Assembly: GCA_051294375.1 (NCBI GenBank)
Contig: CM119263.1
Span: forward strand, 24,842,688 to 24,906,687
Reading direction: 5' to 3'
Length of the DNA stretch: 64,000 nt
Source of the DNA: Paraspadella gotoi
Taxonomy: Eukaryota; Chaetognatha
Under the pieces are notes generated by a model that saw only the letters and a program-made list of their open reading frames with translations, did no database searches and was not told where the DNA came from. Both the position numbers and the translations under genes were made by a program. Positions 36,401 through 49,915 of this stretch are shown one piece after another. Numbering within the stretch: the stretch's first letter is position 1; each line of letters begins with the position of its first letter.

Positions 36401-39400
36401 ACTTTAATTATACTTAGAATATATAAAGAAAAGCAAGTGAAATAAGTAAAAAAGTGAAATAAATATACAATCAATGAAAATAAGAAACGGTCGAGTTACC
36501 TAAATAGTAAAACAAACAAACGACGTCAACGACGCATTCGGATGACGTCGACGACGAGAAATAGGGATGACGACGACGATTAAAAAAAAGAAATTCGGAA
36601 GCGAGGACTGGAGAAGCGATGCGCGCGACATTCTCGCCAAGTTCTATTTTTTACCGAAATAAAAAAAACCCCCGCTTATCCGAATCCAGGGAAAGAAATT
36701 TCTTCCCACGCGAGATTGTTTGCTAATCCTTTCCCTTTTTTTTCATTCTATCACGCCATCTCTCCCTCCTCCCCGCTTTTCACCCTCTCCTCCTTCTTGC
36801 CCCCCCCCCCAACTTTTTCCCCAACTCCCTCTTCGCCTGCGTTTCTCACAACAAAAGTCCCGAAAAAAATTTCTCACTCGAGTCCTCGGTTCCGAATTCG
36901 ATTGGGGGAAAAAAAGGAGTTTAATGGCATCACAACATCCGATAACCGCATGACCGAATTCTACTTATTTATTTTTCGCGATTATTCAAAAAAAACACTT
37001 TTACTCTTCCCGCTTCTCTTTTCTTTTTCCTAGCTTTGCTTTTTGTTTTTTGCCCTTATTTTCCTCCCTTCTTTCCCCTAATTCCTACTCCCTTCCTCTC
37101 ATTTCCTTCCTTCACCATTGCCTTCCTCCCTCCTCCCCCTAGATACCCGTATCTTCTTCCTCTTCCTTTCCGTTTCTTAGGCAATACCCCCTCCATCGTG
37201 TGTGCGCTTGTGCCTCTTTCTTCCATTTACATTCAACTCTCCCCTCTCCTCAACTTAGCCTTCAACTCCAACAAACTTTTGTCGCTTTCCCCTTTTCTCT
37301 CTCGTTCCTTCCCCTTGCCACCGCTTACCGCTATCAATCGTACCCCCTGCCTGTCATCTCAACCCCCCCACCCAGCTGCCTCATCCTCGTGAGGAGAGAC
37401 GGCGCTCCCGAATCCGTTCTGCGTCGCTGCGCCGACAGGAATATAGACTTCGATACTGCGGAGCGCGCCGATTGCGACAGCGTCCGATGCTGCATTTGGA
37501 TGCGGCATCAGACGCGGGCATCATCGAAGGAAGGCGAGGACGGAGTTCCGACTGCGGCCAATTGATCCAGTTCCAAGACTGGGGCGTTCTTTCCATCAAA
37601 CACGACACGAATTGTCCGCTGTCATCAACTCATGTAACCAAATAGGGGCGTCCAGTTGGGGACATAAAATGTGGGACATTGTCTTCGAGGACATATGAAA
37701 TATGGGTGTCAGTTTTTTTGTAAAGACTATGAGATTATAGACGGCCATTCATTGTGCCCCAAATAGAATCGGGCCTCCCATTGCATGAAGACAAGGGAAT
37801 ACGTGAAATGTGAACAAAAATGTATTTTTCTTGCTATCGGAAAAGATTTTTAAAAATAAAAAATACCATTTTGGTTACGTAGTTCAATCGGGTTGTCCAT
37901 CGCGTTTGGAATTTCGCTTTCGCCTGGTCCGTCACAATATGCAAAGGTCGCACCACCATCCGATCCATTGTAATGGCAAACGATCAAATTCCGGTCACTG
38001 TCCTCAAACACGGTCGTCAAACGGAAAGAATGTACATTGTAACAAGCCGGACCGCCGCCATGTCGGCAATCGGCGAGAAGTGATTTGCGCGTCGAGGGCA
38101 ATGAAGCTGTTTCCGACCTTTCATCTTTAAACTGTTTTCGTCCCTTTATCTTGCGGAAATTTATGCGCATGATAAACATTGTCGCCGGTGGCCGCCGCGG
38201 TCCCCCGCAGGCCGGCGCAACGGGCGTCTTTGCTACCGAAGACGACTGGGCCGGGCGGGGCGAAGACGTATTCTTTTCGTCTACGTCAATTGAGATACTA
38301 GTGAAACTACTCGTCGACAGAGAGAACTCGAAACACCGTGAGAGAGGGAGAAGAGAGAGAGAGAGAGAGAGAAGAGAGAGAAGAGAGAGAGAGAGAGGAT
38401 AATGAGACGGAGTCTCTTTCTGCCGAGTATTTTGCATATTGTCGTCATCTCAATAGCAGACGAACGACGCGCCGGTCCACATCTCGGAATGGAATGGAAG
38501 ATGGGGCGACTCCAACCGGCTCGTCGTAAGAAGAAAAAAAATTGAGAAAAAAAATATAAAAAATATATATAGTGAATAGCGCATTAGGCGAAGTCGGGGG
38601 ATGGCGCTCGTATGACCGAAGAAATCTATAACCCCGGCTCCCGCGACCGGCAAGTTCTCGCCCGTTTTAAAAACGCCCGACCAGGCCCTCGCCCCGACAG
38701 GCCCTCCCTGTTTTCCTTCGCTCCTGAGAAATACCGGTTTTTTTTTGTCATTTACTTTCGGAAATTAGCCACGATTTTTTAACCCAAAGAGGGAAAAATG
38801 GTTTTAGAAAAATAGTGAATAAAATAAGTTTTCTTTATTTTTTTCACTCGAGTGCTACGATTATCCTTAACGGGGTCTAGATGAATGAGGCATAGGCGAG
38901 GCGAAGAAAGGAAAGAAGAAAGAAAGAAAGAGAAAGAAATAAATAAATAAATAAATAAATAATAAATAAATAATAAATAAATAAATATAAAAGAATAATA
39001 AATAAATAAAGAATAAAGAAAGAAAGAAAGAAAGAAAGAAAAGAAAGATAAAGAAAGAAAGAAAGAAAAGAAAGAAAGCAAGAAAAGAAAGAAATTTGGG
39101 AACTCAAATGAAAAGAGAAGAAGAAGAAAGAAAAGAAAAGAAAAAAAAGAAAGAAAGAAAGAAAGAAAGAAAGAAGAAAAGAAAGAAAGAAAGAAAGAGA
39201 GAAAGAAAGAAAAGAAAGAGAGAGAGAGAGAGAGAGAGAGGAGGCAATAAATGCGGCGATAAGTGAAAAAAAGGAGGGGAAACCAGATGAAGCTAATGAA
39301 AGTAAAAGGTAAAATAACAGAAAAAGGGAAATTAAGTCGAAAGACGAGGCACAAAAAAAAAAAGTAGACGAAAAAAAATTCCAGGAGAAAAAAAAGGTTA

Positions 39401-41440
39401 AAAATAATAAAGAAAAAAAAGAAGATGAAAAGAACGTTTTTCTTGTTTTTTTAACGGTACGGAGGACTCACCGCTGCCGTCGGCTCACAAAAAAAGGCGA
39501 TCGCTATGTATTCCGCTGAAACTAAAATGGCTCGAATAAAGAGGCGGAATGGCCTCGCATATTTTTATCGATTTAATGTGAGGAGCCTCCACGTTTTTTT
39601 TTCGTTGTTAGCGAGAAGGCCCGGGCAGCGAGGGCGATCCACACGATGGGATTGATCAGACCCCGGCTGCCGACGACGAAAATAGCGACGATAACGATGA
39701 CGAATACGACGATATCGATCATGAAAGCCGTTAAGAAACAATGAAGATCGACAAGAAATGTATAGCGAGTATATGACGTTAATATAACGACTATATTAAC
39801 GTTATTAACGACGTTTGTGAGGATATCGATCGAAATCAAAATGACGGTAACGAATGACGAAGATAATGCATTGGACAAAAAAAAAAAAATTAAATCCTTA
39901 AAATTATCTTTGACTTTGAACTAATGGATTATTATTATGGCTAATCGGCTATTAAAGAGTCTTTGTCAATGACCTTTAGTCACGAATTGCTTTCCGAATG
40001 ACAATAATATCTCCGTCTTTTTCAAAACAACGAAATAATAATTACAAGAACGATAAATAATGACAAAGACAACGGCTAACGGAGAAACTCTTAGTCAGCT
40101 TCTTTTAAAAACCCCCCTAATAGAAGAAGGGCCGACGAGGGCCCGTTACGTCCGCCCGCCGACGACGCACCTGCCTGGAACTCCTGTCGGTCGGCGTCGT
40201 TAAGGCGCTAAGCAGCAACACATCATATCGGGCCGCCATCTTTTTAGGGGGTGGGAGAAGGGGGGCGCTAAAAAGGCGGTCGAGTTCAACATTTCGTTTC
40301 CATATCTTTGCGCCTTTGTTCTGTTTCTTTTTCTCCCGGGGTCAACTCAACTCCGCCCCTTCCGCCCCCCCCAGGCATGTCGCTGCCCACTCACTTCCAG
40401 TGCCTTTCATCGCCAAAGGTCATTCATTGCTTCGCTTCGGAGAAAATGCCATCCTCTCACGGACGGGGAGGAGCTGCGGACAATCCTTGGCGCCTGATGG
40501 GAACCAAAAAACTGGCCGAACGGGGATAGTTCTTTGTTTTCCGCGCCCGGCGGTGGAAAAGCCGAAAACGGGTCGATCGATGGGCTGAAATGTGGTCAAT
40601 AAAAGTCATCGACCGATATCGATGAACCTTCTGTCCTGATGTAATACTGCTGATCGTGATGTTAATATAGTATATGGACTGCTCAAATGTAATTGCGCAA
40701 GGTTAGGTTCGATATTTTAAAAATCGACGACGCCCGAGCATTGGCGGCCGTTTCCACCCACAAGATAGATGGCACTTAAAATTGGCCGCACGAATCACCG
40801 GCGCCCTAAAAAGAAAGTAGGCACTTTATATCATGGCGCTTTAATCACAAGCACCCGAAAAATAGTTGGAACATTTTAAATTGTTACCGTCAACCCTGGC
40901 GTCCCCGACGGTATATTGGCAGAAAAAAATGGCGCCCTAACTGTCGGCGCCTAGCAATCGTGCTTCCAAATTTGAATGGTCAGCGAGAACGTGAATTCCG
41001 GTCAGAAGAGAAGAAGAAAGGAAAAGGAGGAGGAGGAGAGATTTTTAAATTTTTCCTCGTTTGCCTCTTTTTTTTTTTTTGTCAAGGGAAGGAAAAAGAG
41101 GAAAGAAATTAAAACAAAAAGAGCAAGATGAGAAGCAAGAGGAACTCTCGACAGAAAGAAGGGTATAACTAAATTAAACAAAAGAGAGATAGAAAGAAAG
41201 AAAGAAAGGAAGAAAAGAAAAAGAAAGAAAGAAAGAAAGAAAGAAAGAAGAAGAAAGAAAGAAAAGAAAGAAAAGAGAACAATGAATAACAGAGAAAAAT
41301 AGAAGCAAAGAAAAAGAGAAAGATTTGAAAAAACAGACAGAGCAAAAAAGCTAAAACCGCGTTGTTTTTCGCTGTGAAAAAACTCACACGATTATTGCCC
41401 CAGCGAGACGCTCGATTACGACCATCTTGCGTCCTCTCTC

Positions 41441-41483
<43 letters not shown>

Positions 41484-41492
41484 CTCTCTCTT

Positions 41493-41523
<31 letters not shown>

Positions 41524-42233
41524 CTTGCTTTCTCTCGATCTCGTGAAGCCTTGTCATCCAAAAATTCCCGCCTCGCGACTTCAGTGAACCGAGTGAAAAA
41601 TGTCTTCGAAACCCAAGTCACCGCCTCCGTTTCAATGAGGTTGGGGGGGGAGAGCTGACGGGAGAGAGGGGGGGTTGAATAGCGGCTGAAGGAGTATTGA
41701 GAAAGGAGGAGGACAGGGGGAAGGGCGGAAGGGGCCTTGACTGCCGCTCGCTTCTTTTTATTTTTATTTTTATTTATTTTTTTTTCTCGTTTCGGTTTTT
41801 TCGAAACGAGAATCAATAAATGTTTGACGTTTTTTTGTCCCAGAGTTTCGCAAGAAAAAGATGTTCGCGCTTAACCGAACTGGGGGCTGGGTCGAGCTGA
41901 AAGAGTTGGGGGTAACATAGCCGTCCGGGGGTGGCGCGGCGCGGGGCCGGGGGGTTACAGAAGAATACGCACAGGACAAGGCTTCGCGTTTCGGCATATT
42001 TCCGCGCGGGCGTGGCGACCACGAAATTGATTTGATACGAATTCAAAATTCGCATGAATAAGTAACTGCTTGGGGTTTTCGCCCGACTAGGTCTTGGTTG
42101 TATTTTTTTTATATTTATAATTTCTAAATTTGACACTTTGGTCAAATTATTAACAATATTAATGAATATTGAAGAATCCAGAGAAATAAAACAAGAAATC
42201 AAGCTACATACGTAAGGACGAGTTATTATTTAA
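30738..42233 (+). repeat. Exact direct copy of 14,238-25,741
   Basis: Every landmark recurs at a constant offset of 16,492 after the GA tract, and 16,500 before it. The two differ only inside the GA tract near 30,770-30,860. Noisy sequence of this length would not be independently identical, so both must derive from one source sequence. All sub-features of 14,370-25,741 recur here. Confidence 0.9.
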
Positions 42234-43985
42234 TGACATTGTCAGACGGGGGAATGGCTGGGATAATTGGAGGAGAAATGATCCTTGTAATTTGAAATGA
42301 GTTTCTCGCTTCGACGAATCGAAAGAAGGAAAAAAAAATTGTGATTTTTTCGTCAGCAAAATTTTCATATTTTTCGCTTCAAATTGAATCTGGCAGACGT
42401 CGACGTCTCTGCGCTCTGAGCCGAAGTCGATATTGAAAAAATGGCTGACGAATCTAAGTTTTTCATTGGCTTTAAAAAAAATTAAATGGAAATCAAAAAA
42501 AGAAAAAAAATATATTATTCCGAAAAAAATCTGACAAAAGTAATTTTCTTCGGGAGTTGTTGAAATATTAATGGAATGGAGAAAACAAACCTAATGTCAG
42601 ACTTGGTTCATGCCTTGATTGCGTTTATGTTAAAATTTTGCGTATAAAATTAAAATGAGGGATAACGACTTCACTTTTTTTCCTTAAAAAAAAAAACGAT
42701 TAGCAAAAACTCCATTAACAACAGTAATAAAAATAACAACAACGACTAAGACGACGAAAGCGCTTCCGTTTTCTGGCGCACGAACGCGCGAACTTTATCG
42801 TTACAACCTTCAGAGTTATATTTACGGTCGAGAAAGTATCGTAATTCGTATCTTCACCTCTTTCCACAGTTCTTGCTTTTCACTTCGTCTTTTAACTCTT
42901 CATACTTTTCCTCTTCTTCTTCTTCTTCATCGTTATCCTCGTGTTCCTCAACTTTCTTCTCATTCTCCTTTCATTTTTCCTCTTCTTCTTTCTCATCGTT
43001 ATCCTCATGTTCCTTCTCATTCTCCTTTCTTTTTTCCTATTCTTCTTCTTCTTCATCGTTATCCTTATGTTCCTCAACTTTCTTCTCATTCTCCTTTCCT
43101 TTTTCCTCTTCTTCTTACTCATCGTTATCCTCGTGTTCCTCAACTTTCTTCTCATTCTCCTTTCCTTTTTCCTCTTCTTCTTTCTCATCGTTATCCTCAT
43201 GTTCCTTCTTATTCTCCTTTCTTTTTTCCTATTCTTCTTCTTCTTCATCGTTATCCTCATGTTCCTCAACATTCTTCTTATTCTCCTTTTCTTTTTCCTC
43301 TTCTTCTTCTTTATCGTTATCCTCATGTTACAAAACTTTCTTCTCATTCTCCTTTCCTTTTTCCCCTTCTTCTTTCTAATCGTTATCCTCGTGTTCCTCA
43401 ACTTTCTTCTCATTCTCCTTTCCTTTTTCCTCTTGGTTGCTTCGCTCCTCTTCTCATCTACATTTTAAACATTATTTAATAACATTTTGGTTTATCCATA
43501 TCCTGCATGTCAATTACGGAATCCTAATGTGTGCTTTTATTAAAATCTCGGTTGAGATAACGTAACGAACAAAACAACAAAAACATAAAACCCATTTAAA
43601 TAATAATAGTTGACCAGGGAAAATGTAAGTCGCTGTAACAAAATAACAGTATTTACTGGACGCGCGTTTCCCGTTTATTTTCGCCCCCTGTATTCCAACC
43701 CTTTATCTTCGCCCCCTAGAGTCCAACATTTTACCTTTGCCCCCAGGATTCGTCTGCCTCGTCATCGCCCTCGAGAGAGCCCTATGTACTAAATTCCCTC
43801 GCGAGACGGCTTCTCATTTACAAAATTTTTTTATACCAAATGGCTTAAAATATAACTGTAAAAATATAGAATAAAACAATAGAGCAATGAAAATAATATA
43901 AATTTTAAAAAAGCAAATAATTATTCTTAATTTTAGCAGAAAAGTGAAAAGTAGGATAAAGTAAAATGTGGAAATCAAAAAAAAA
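42234..43985 (+). other. Clean F piece with regular minisatellite
   Basis: It matches F 14,403-16,810. Left of the minisatellite it is about 7% shorter than the noisy version. It follows the preceding block without N and ends where the sequence flips to R at about 43,985. Outside the minisatellite it holds AT-rich unique DNA and no gene. Confidence 0.75.
42900..43440. repeat. 66/60-bp minisatellite with higher-order pattern
   Basis: The CGTTATCC motif recurs at 42,931, 42,997, 43,057, 43,123, 43,189, 43,249, 43,315 and 43,381, so the spacings are 66, 60, 66, 66, 60, 66 and 66. All are multiples of three, and a 192-base super-unit (66-60-66) occurs twice. On the minus strand one frame is open for 173 codons with Arg/Lys-rich repeats such as RRKLRNTRITMKKK. 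A second frame reads HEDNDEKEEEKGKENEKKV per unit but is broken by stops. The unit may be ancestral coding sequence; I do not call it a gene. Confidence 0.85.
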
Positions 43986-44201
43986 CCACCCAGGTTCAGC
44001 CTTCTACAAGTCTCCTCGCCCTCTTTATCACCTTTTTCCTTCCTTTCATCTCTCATTTGCATATCTCCTCGCCAACTCAAACTCCGTTTCGCGACTTTGC
44101 CAACCATTTTTTTTCCTACTTTATTATTTTTATTTCGTTCCAGAAAAAAAGCTCTCTTCTCTCTCTCCTCTACTCTCTCCTCTCTCCTCTGCTCTCTCTC
44201 T

Positions 44202-44237
<36 letters not shown>

Positions 44238-46819
44238 CTCCCTCTTTTCTATCTCTCAACTTCACTGAAATGCACGAACCTCGTTTCTTCCCTCGTCATT
44301 CAATCAGTAATGACACATTTTAATCCTTATCTTCATTTTCCTCTTGTCTTTTTTTTTTTTTTGAATTTCCACGATTTTAACTTTATCCTACTTTTCACTT
44401 TTCTGCTAAAATTAAGAATAATTGATTTGCTTTTTTAAAATTTATATTATTTTCATGCTCTATTTGTTTATTCTATAATTTACAGTTATATTTTAAGCCC
44501 TCCATTTGGTATAAAAAATTTTGGTTAAATGAGCAAAGCCGTCTCGCCGAGGAATTTAGAAGTACATAGGGCTCTCTCAAGAGGGCGTGACGAGGCAGAC
44601 GAATCCTGGGGCAAAGGGTTAAATGTTGGGACTCTAGGGGCGAAGGAGATAAGGTGTTGGAATACATGGGCGGCGAAAATTAAACGGGAAAACGGCGCCG
44701 GTCCAGTAAATTACCTGTTATTTGTACAGCGAACTTACATTTCCACTGGTCAACTATATATATAAATGGGTTTTATGTTTGTCTGTTTGTTGTTACCGTA
44801 TCTCAACCGCAAGTAGTATTTTAATAAATAAGCACAACATTATAGGATTCATCGTAACTTATGGACATGCAGAGATATCGGAGATAACCAAAAACATGTA
44901 GTTACAATAATGTTAAAATTAACCGTGGAACAGAAGAGAGCGCAAAGCAACAAGAGGAAAAAGGAAAGGAGAATGAGAAGAAAGGATTGGCCACACAGTA
45001 ACATGAGTATGAAACGGATGCACCAAGTAAGAAGAAGAGGAAAAAACGGGAAGGAAGCCCGAATGAGAAGAAGAAGATTTATCGATTATAGCTGACCGGC
45101 GAGAGATTAGTGTCTAAGCAACCACAAACAGAGCTGTATAACCTGCTCGGGTAATGCAGAAGAGAATGAAAAGGGAAGAAAAGAAAAGCTAGAGAGATGA
45201 GAAGAAAGTTGAGGAACATACAGAGCGACGATAACGATGAAGAAGCATAGGAAGAAAGAAGGAAAAGAAAAATAAGTGAGAATGAGAAGACAGTTGAAGG
45301 ACTATGAGGATAAGATGAGAAGAAGAAGAAGGAAAAAGAAAGGAGAATGAGTGAACGACATGTGAGGAACATGAGGATAACCGATGAGAAGAAGAAAGAA
45401 TAGCGAAAAAGAAAGTGGCGTGGAACAACTCGCAGAAGGAACGATGAGGACGAGGAGGGAAAAAAAGGAAAAGGAGGAATGATAAGAAAGTTGAGGAAAC
45501 GCATGAGACGATAACGAGTTAGAAAGGCAACAAAGAAGGGAGAAAAAGGAAAAGACGAGAAGAACCAGCGCATGAGAAGTATGAAAGTCTTAACATGAGA
45601 GATAACGATAATGTGAGAAGAGAGGGGAAAAAGAAAAGAGAGAATTAAGAGAATGTGAGTGAACATGAGCGATAACGATGAAGAAGAAGGCGTAAGAATA
45701 GGAAAACAGAAAGGAGAATAGAAGGCAACATGAGCGATGAACGATGAGAAAGAAGAAAAGGAAAAAAGGACAAGCCAGAAATAAGAAAGTGAGGAACACT
45801 CGATGCATACCCGCGATGCGGCGATAATGATGAGCATGTAGACAAAGACCATAGAGGGAAAAGGAAAGCGAGAATGAGAGAGACAAGTGAGGAACATAAG
45901 GAGAATAACGGCCTATGCAAGAAGAAAAGAATAGGAAAAAAAAAGGAGAATGAGAAGGGAACATGAGGATAACGAATGAGAAAGAAGAGAGGAAAAAGGA
46001 AAAAAGAAATGAAGAAGAAAGTGAGAACACGAGCGGATTAACGATGAAGAAGAAAAGAAGAGGAAAAGTATGAAGAGTTAAAAGACGAAGTGAAAAGCAA
46101 AGAACTGTGGAAAGCCTGAAGATACGAATTTCGATACTTCTCGACCGTAAAATATAACTCTGAGGTGTAACGATAAGTTCGGCCGGCGTGGCAAACCCCC
46201 TTCGTGCGCCAGAAAACGGGAAGCGCTTTCGTCCATCCGTCTTAGTCGTTGTGTTATTTTTATTACTGTTGTTAATGGAGATTCTTTGCTAATCGTTTTT
46301 TTAGGAAAAAAAAAGTGAAGTCGTTATCCCTCATTTTATATTTTTTATACACGCAAATTTTAACATAAAACGCAATCAAGGCATGAACCAAGCTGACATA
46401 GGTTTGTTTCTCCATTCCATTAATTATTTCAACAACAACTCCCGAAGAAAATTACTTGTTTGTCAAGATTTTTTTTCGAAAATAATATTTTTTTTTCTTT
46501 TTTGATTCCATTTAATTTTTTTTAAAGCCAATGAAAAACTTAGATTCGTCAGCCATTTTTCAATATCGACTTCGGCTCAGAGCGCAGAGACGTCGACCAC
46601 GTCTGCCAGATTCAATTTTGAAGCGAAAAATGAAAATTTTTGCTGACGAAAAAAATCACAATTTTTTTTCCTTCTTTCGATTCGTCGAGAAGAGAAAAAC
46701 TCATTTTCAAATTACAAGGAATCCATTTCTCCTCCAATTATCCCAGCCATTCCCCCGTTCGAACAATTGTCATTTGCGTCATATAGCGTTTCTCTCTCTC
46801 TCTCTCTTCTCTCTCTCTC

Positions 46820-46851
<32 letters not shown>

Positions 46852-46852
46852 G

Positions 46853-46883
<31 letters not shown>

Positions 46884-47783
46884 ATTCTCCGTCTCTTTCT
46901 CACTGTTCATTTCACTCTCACTTCTCTATCCACTATCTGTCGCTTTCTCCAGCTTTCCTTTGCCTCACCTTTCACCAACGAACCCTAAAGTGATTCGATT
47001 GATTCCTCACGCGAAGCATTCAATCTCGCCTCTAGTCGAGAGGAAGGCCAGTCGCTCTCCTCTACTCACTTCTCTCTCTCTCGTTTTTCCTCTCTTCACT
47101 TTCTCTCTCTCTCTCTCACTCTCTCACTTCTCTCTCTCTCTCTTCTCGTTCTCTCATCACTTTCTCTGTAAACTGGAAGATTCGACAGACGGTTTCGCGC
47201 GACTCACTTCGATAATCGAGCAATTTGTCACTCACCAAATAATTTTTTTTGCTTAAATGTACGAGTCAAACTTACATAATTTTGTTTTTCATAACACCTT
47301 ATTTTACTAAGAAAAAGTAGATAATCGAACTCTCTATATTTACGCTAAAAATTGATCAATGGGCAAAACTTAGGGATGAACCAATTTGATTATAATTCTG
47401 TGAGATTGAAACGTATTGAACATCTTGAAAAACGCCTTGAATTCTTATGTGCAGCCAAACAAAACACTTCTGTTCCTATAAATTTCTCTTTCTATTCTCA
47501 TTATTATAAGTTTTTGTGTTTATTCTCATTCCTTACAATTTTTGTTTCCTATCCTCATTCTAGTAATTTTTGTTTCTATCTCATATATTATTCTATTCTT
47601 TATTTTTTAATCTCTCTTCCACTATAAAATTTACTCTCCGCGCACAACCTTCCTACCATCTCTCACCAATCCCTTCCGCTTAAGCCACCGAGGCAAATTA
47701 GTTCGCAAATTGTCATTTTGAATTTGAAAAGGTTATTCTTATGTTCTTAGGGGCGTGTACACTTTCTCGCCTCTCGCTGCGTG

Positions 47784-47841
<58 letters not shown>

Positions 47842-47962
47842 TTTTCTCGTTTTGGAAAAGGGAACCAGACGTAATAAAAACAAGGCGGTGTTTTTAAAGA
47901 GGGAAGAAAAAAAGTTTACGGACATTCGTTTGGCTTATTTTTCACTTACAAAATCTCTCTCT

Positions 47963-48022
<60 letters not shown>

Positions 48023-48235
48023 GAATAGTACCCCCGCCTTACTACACGCCTTTACTTAGTTTTTTATTCCCCAAAAACATGCAACTCAATTTTCAGTTAA
48101 GAAAAAAATGAGTCGAACTGAATTGAAAATTATTGAGGTGAAGGTGAGCGAGAATTACCACCGCGGGAATTCTACTCAACTTGAAGCCGGCGTTTGTTTT
48201 AGCTTAAGTGGAGGTAATAATAGATCAGAGTTTTG

Positions 48236-48266
<31 letters not shown>

Positions 48267-48274
48267 CGAGAGAG

Positions 48275-48306
<32 letters not shown>

Positions 48307-49884
48307 TAGAAAAGAACCTACTTTGTATAGTCTGTGTTCTTTATACGTTAGCGTTTATAATTATTTTTTACGTTAATCGGCCCAGTGTTTATTTAAAATA
48401 TTGCCTATGAATTTGTAAATAATACTCATTTTTAAAATACCAAATATATGCATTCTAGTATTTGTTCGTCACTCGGCTTGAGATTTTAAAAACTATATTT
48501 CCTTGATAATTCTTATTATATATATAAATATATATTCTTTTGCGCTTACTTGGAAAAAGGGCTTAAAGAGCTATGACAAAAAATAATGTCAAAGTTCCGA
48601 GTTTCCTGTTAACAAAAAAAAAGAGAGTTAATAAGAGAGTAAAAGTGAATATCCTCGTTTTCGCTTTCGTCGCCAGATATCCTTTCGGCGCAGGTAATCC
48701 AAAAAAGTAATTTTTTTCGGCGGGAAGTTTGGGGAAATTCGGCGGCCACTCTCTAATCTTAATCGGCTCGGGTCGGATAATCGAAGGAGACGGAAACAGA
48801 AGGAAAGTCTTTGGGTTTTTCGAGGGTCGGGTATTTCAGAGGAAGGTCGGGTCTGCGGAGGGCCGGGGAGGGGTCGGATGGCGGGGACCCAAATGGACTG
48901 GCGGACTCGATGGACGACTTAAAAAAAAGAGCGGACATCTGTGGAGGAAAAAAGAGGAGACGATTCCGGGTTAGAAGAATAAGTATACGGTAGATAGTTA
49001 ATTTATTGTCAAATCACTTCTCAAAAAAAATGGGTGAAAAATAAAGATAACGGAAAATTAGTATTGTTCATCGTTAATTTTTGTCAATATTGATGTCAAT
49101 ACTTTGTATTCTTGATCTTTTTCTTCGATATTTTACTTTCTCCTTTTCTTAAAGTCTACTTTTTGCTGTTTATCCTTTCTTTTTCCGGTTTCTTATTTTC
49201 TTATTCTTCTTTTTCCTTAGCTCTTGTCTCTTCGTCTTCTCTCTTTACCTCATGTTTCTTTTCTTTTCCCATATATTCTCTCTTTCATAATTTTCTCTCT
49301 TGCCCTTTCATTATTCTTCTTTTGTTTTCCTCTTCTTTTTTGTTTTGTTCTCTCTTCTCCTTCATATTTCTCTTTCTAGTTTCTCTATTTTATCCCTTTC
49401 CTCATGCCCTCTTTCGCTTTCTCTTTCCTACCTCCTTCTCCTCTTCCTCCTCTCCTCTTTTCATTTTCCATCCCAAAGCCGGGAGTTCGATCGAAGATTC
49501 ACTGCGACCGACTTTTAATTCAAATTAATATGAGGTCGATGCCCAAAACCGAATAGAAGAGCCCACGCCATCGCCAACTTAGATTCTCGATCGCTCTTTC
49601 TCTCTCTCTCTCTCTCGTCTCTCTCTCTCTCTCTTCTCTCTCTCCTCTGCTCTCTACTCTCTTCTCTCTCTCTCTCTCTCTCATCTCTCAAAAGTTTCGA
49701 AGATTATGGTGTCGAAAACCGGAAAAAAGTTCTTCGACTTTTGAAAAGAAAATTTGCATAAAAAGAGGAAAAGTGGGATAAAAAAAACCCCGAACACGAA
49801 ATCGCCACGTTTTTCAGAAATTCGGCAAAGAGGCTTCTTCGATACTGAATTAAATGTATTATTATTATTATTATTAAATTATTA

Positions 49885-49915
<31 letters not shown>

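Noticed and set aside
13140-48030. CRISPR-like regular repeats
   Set aside because: The periodic elements are microsatellites and minisatellites without unique spacers, in a eukaryotic sequence.
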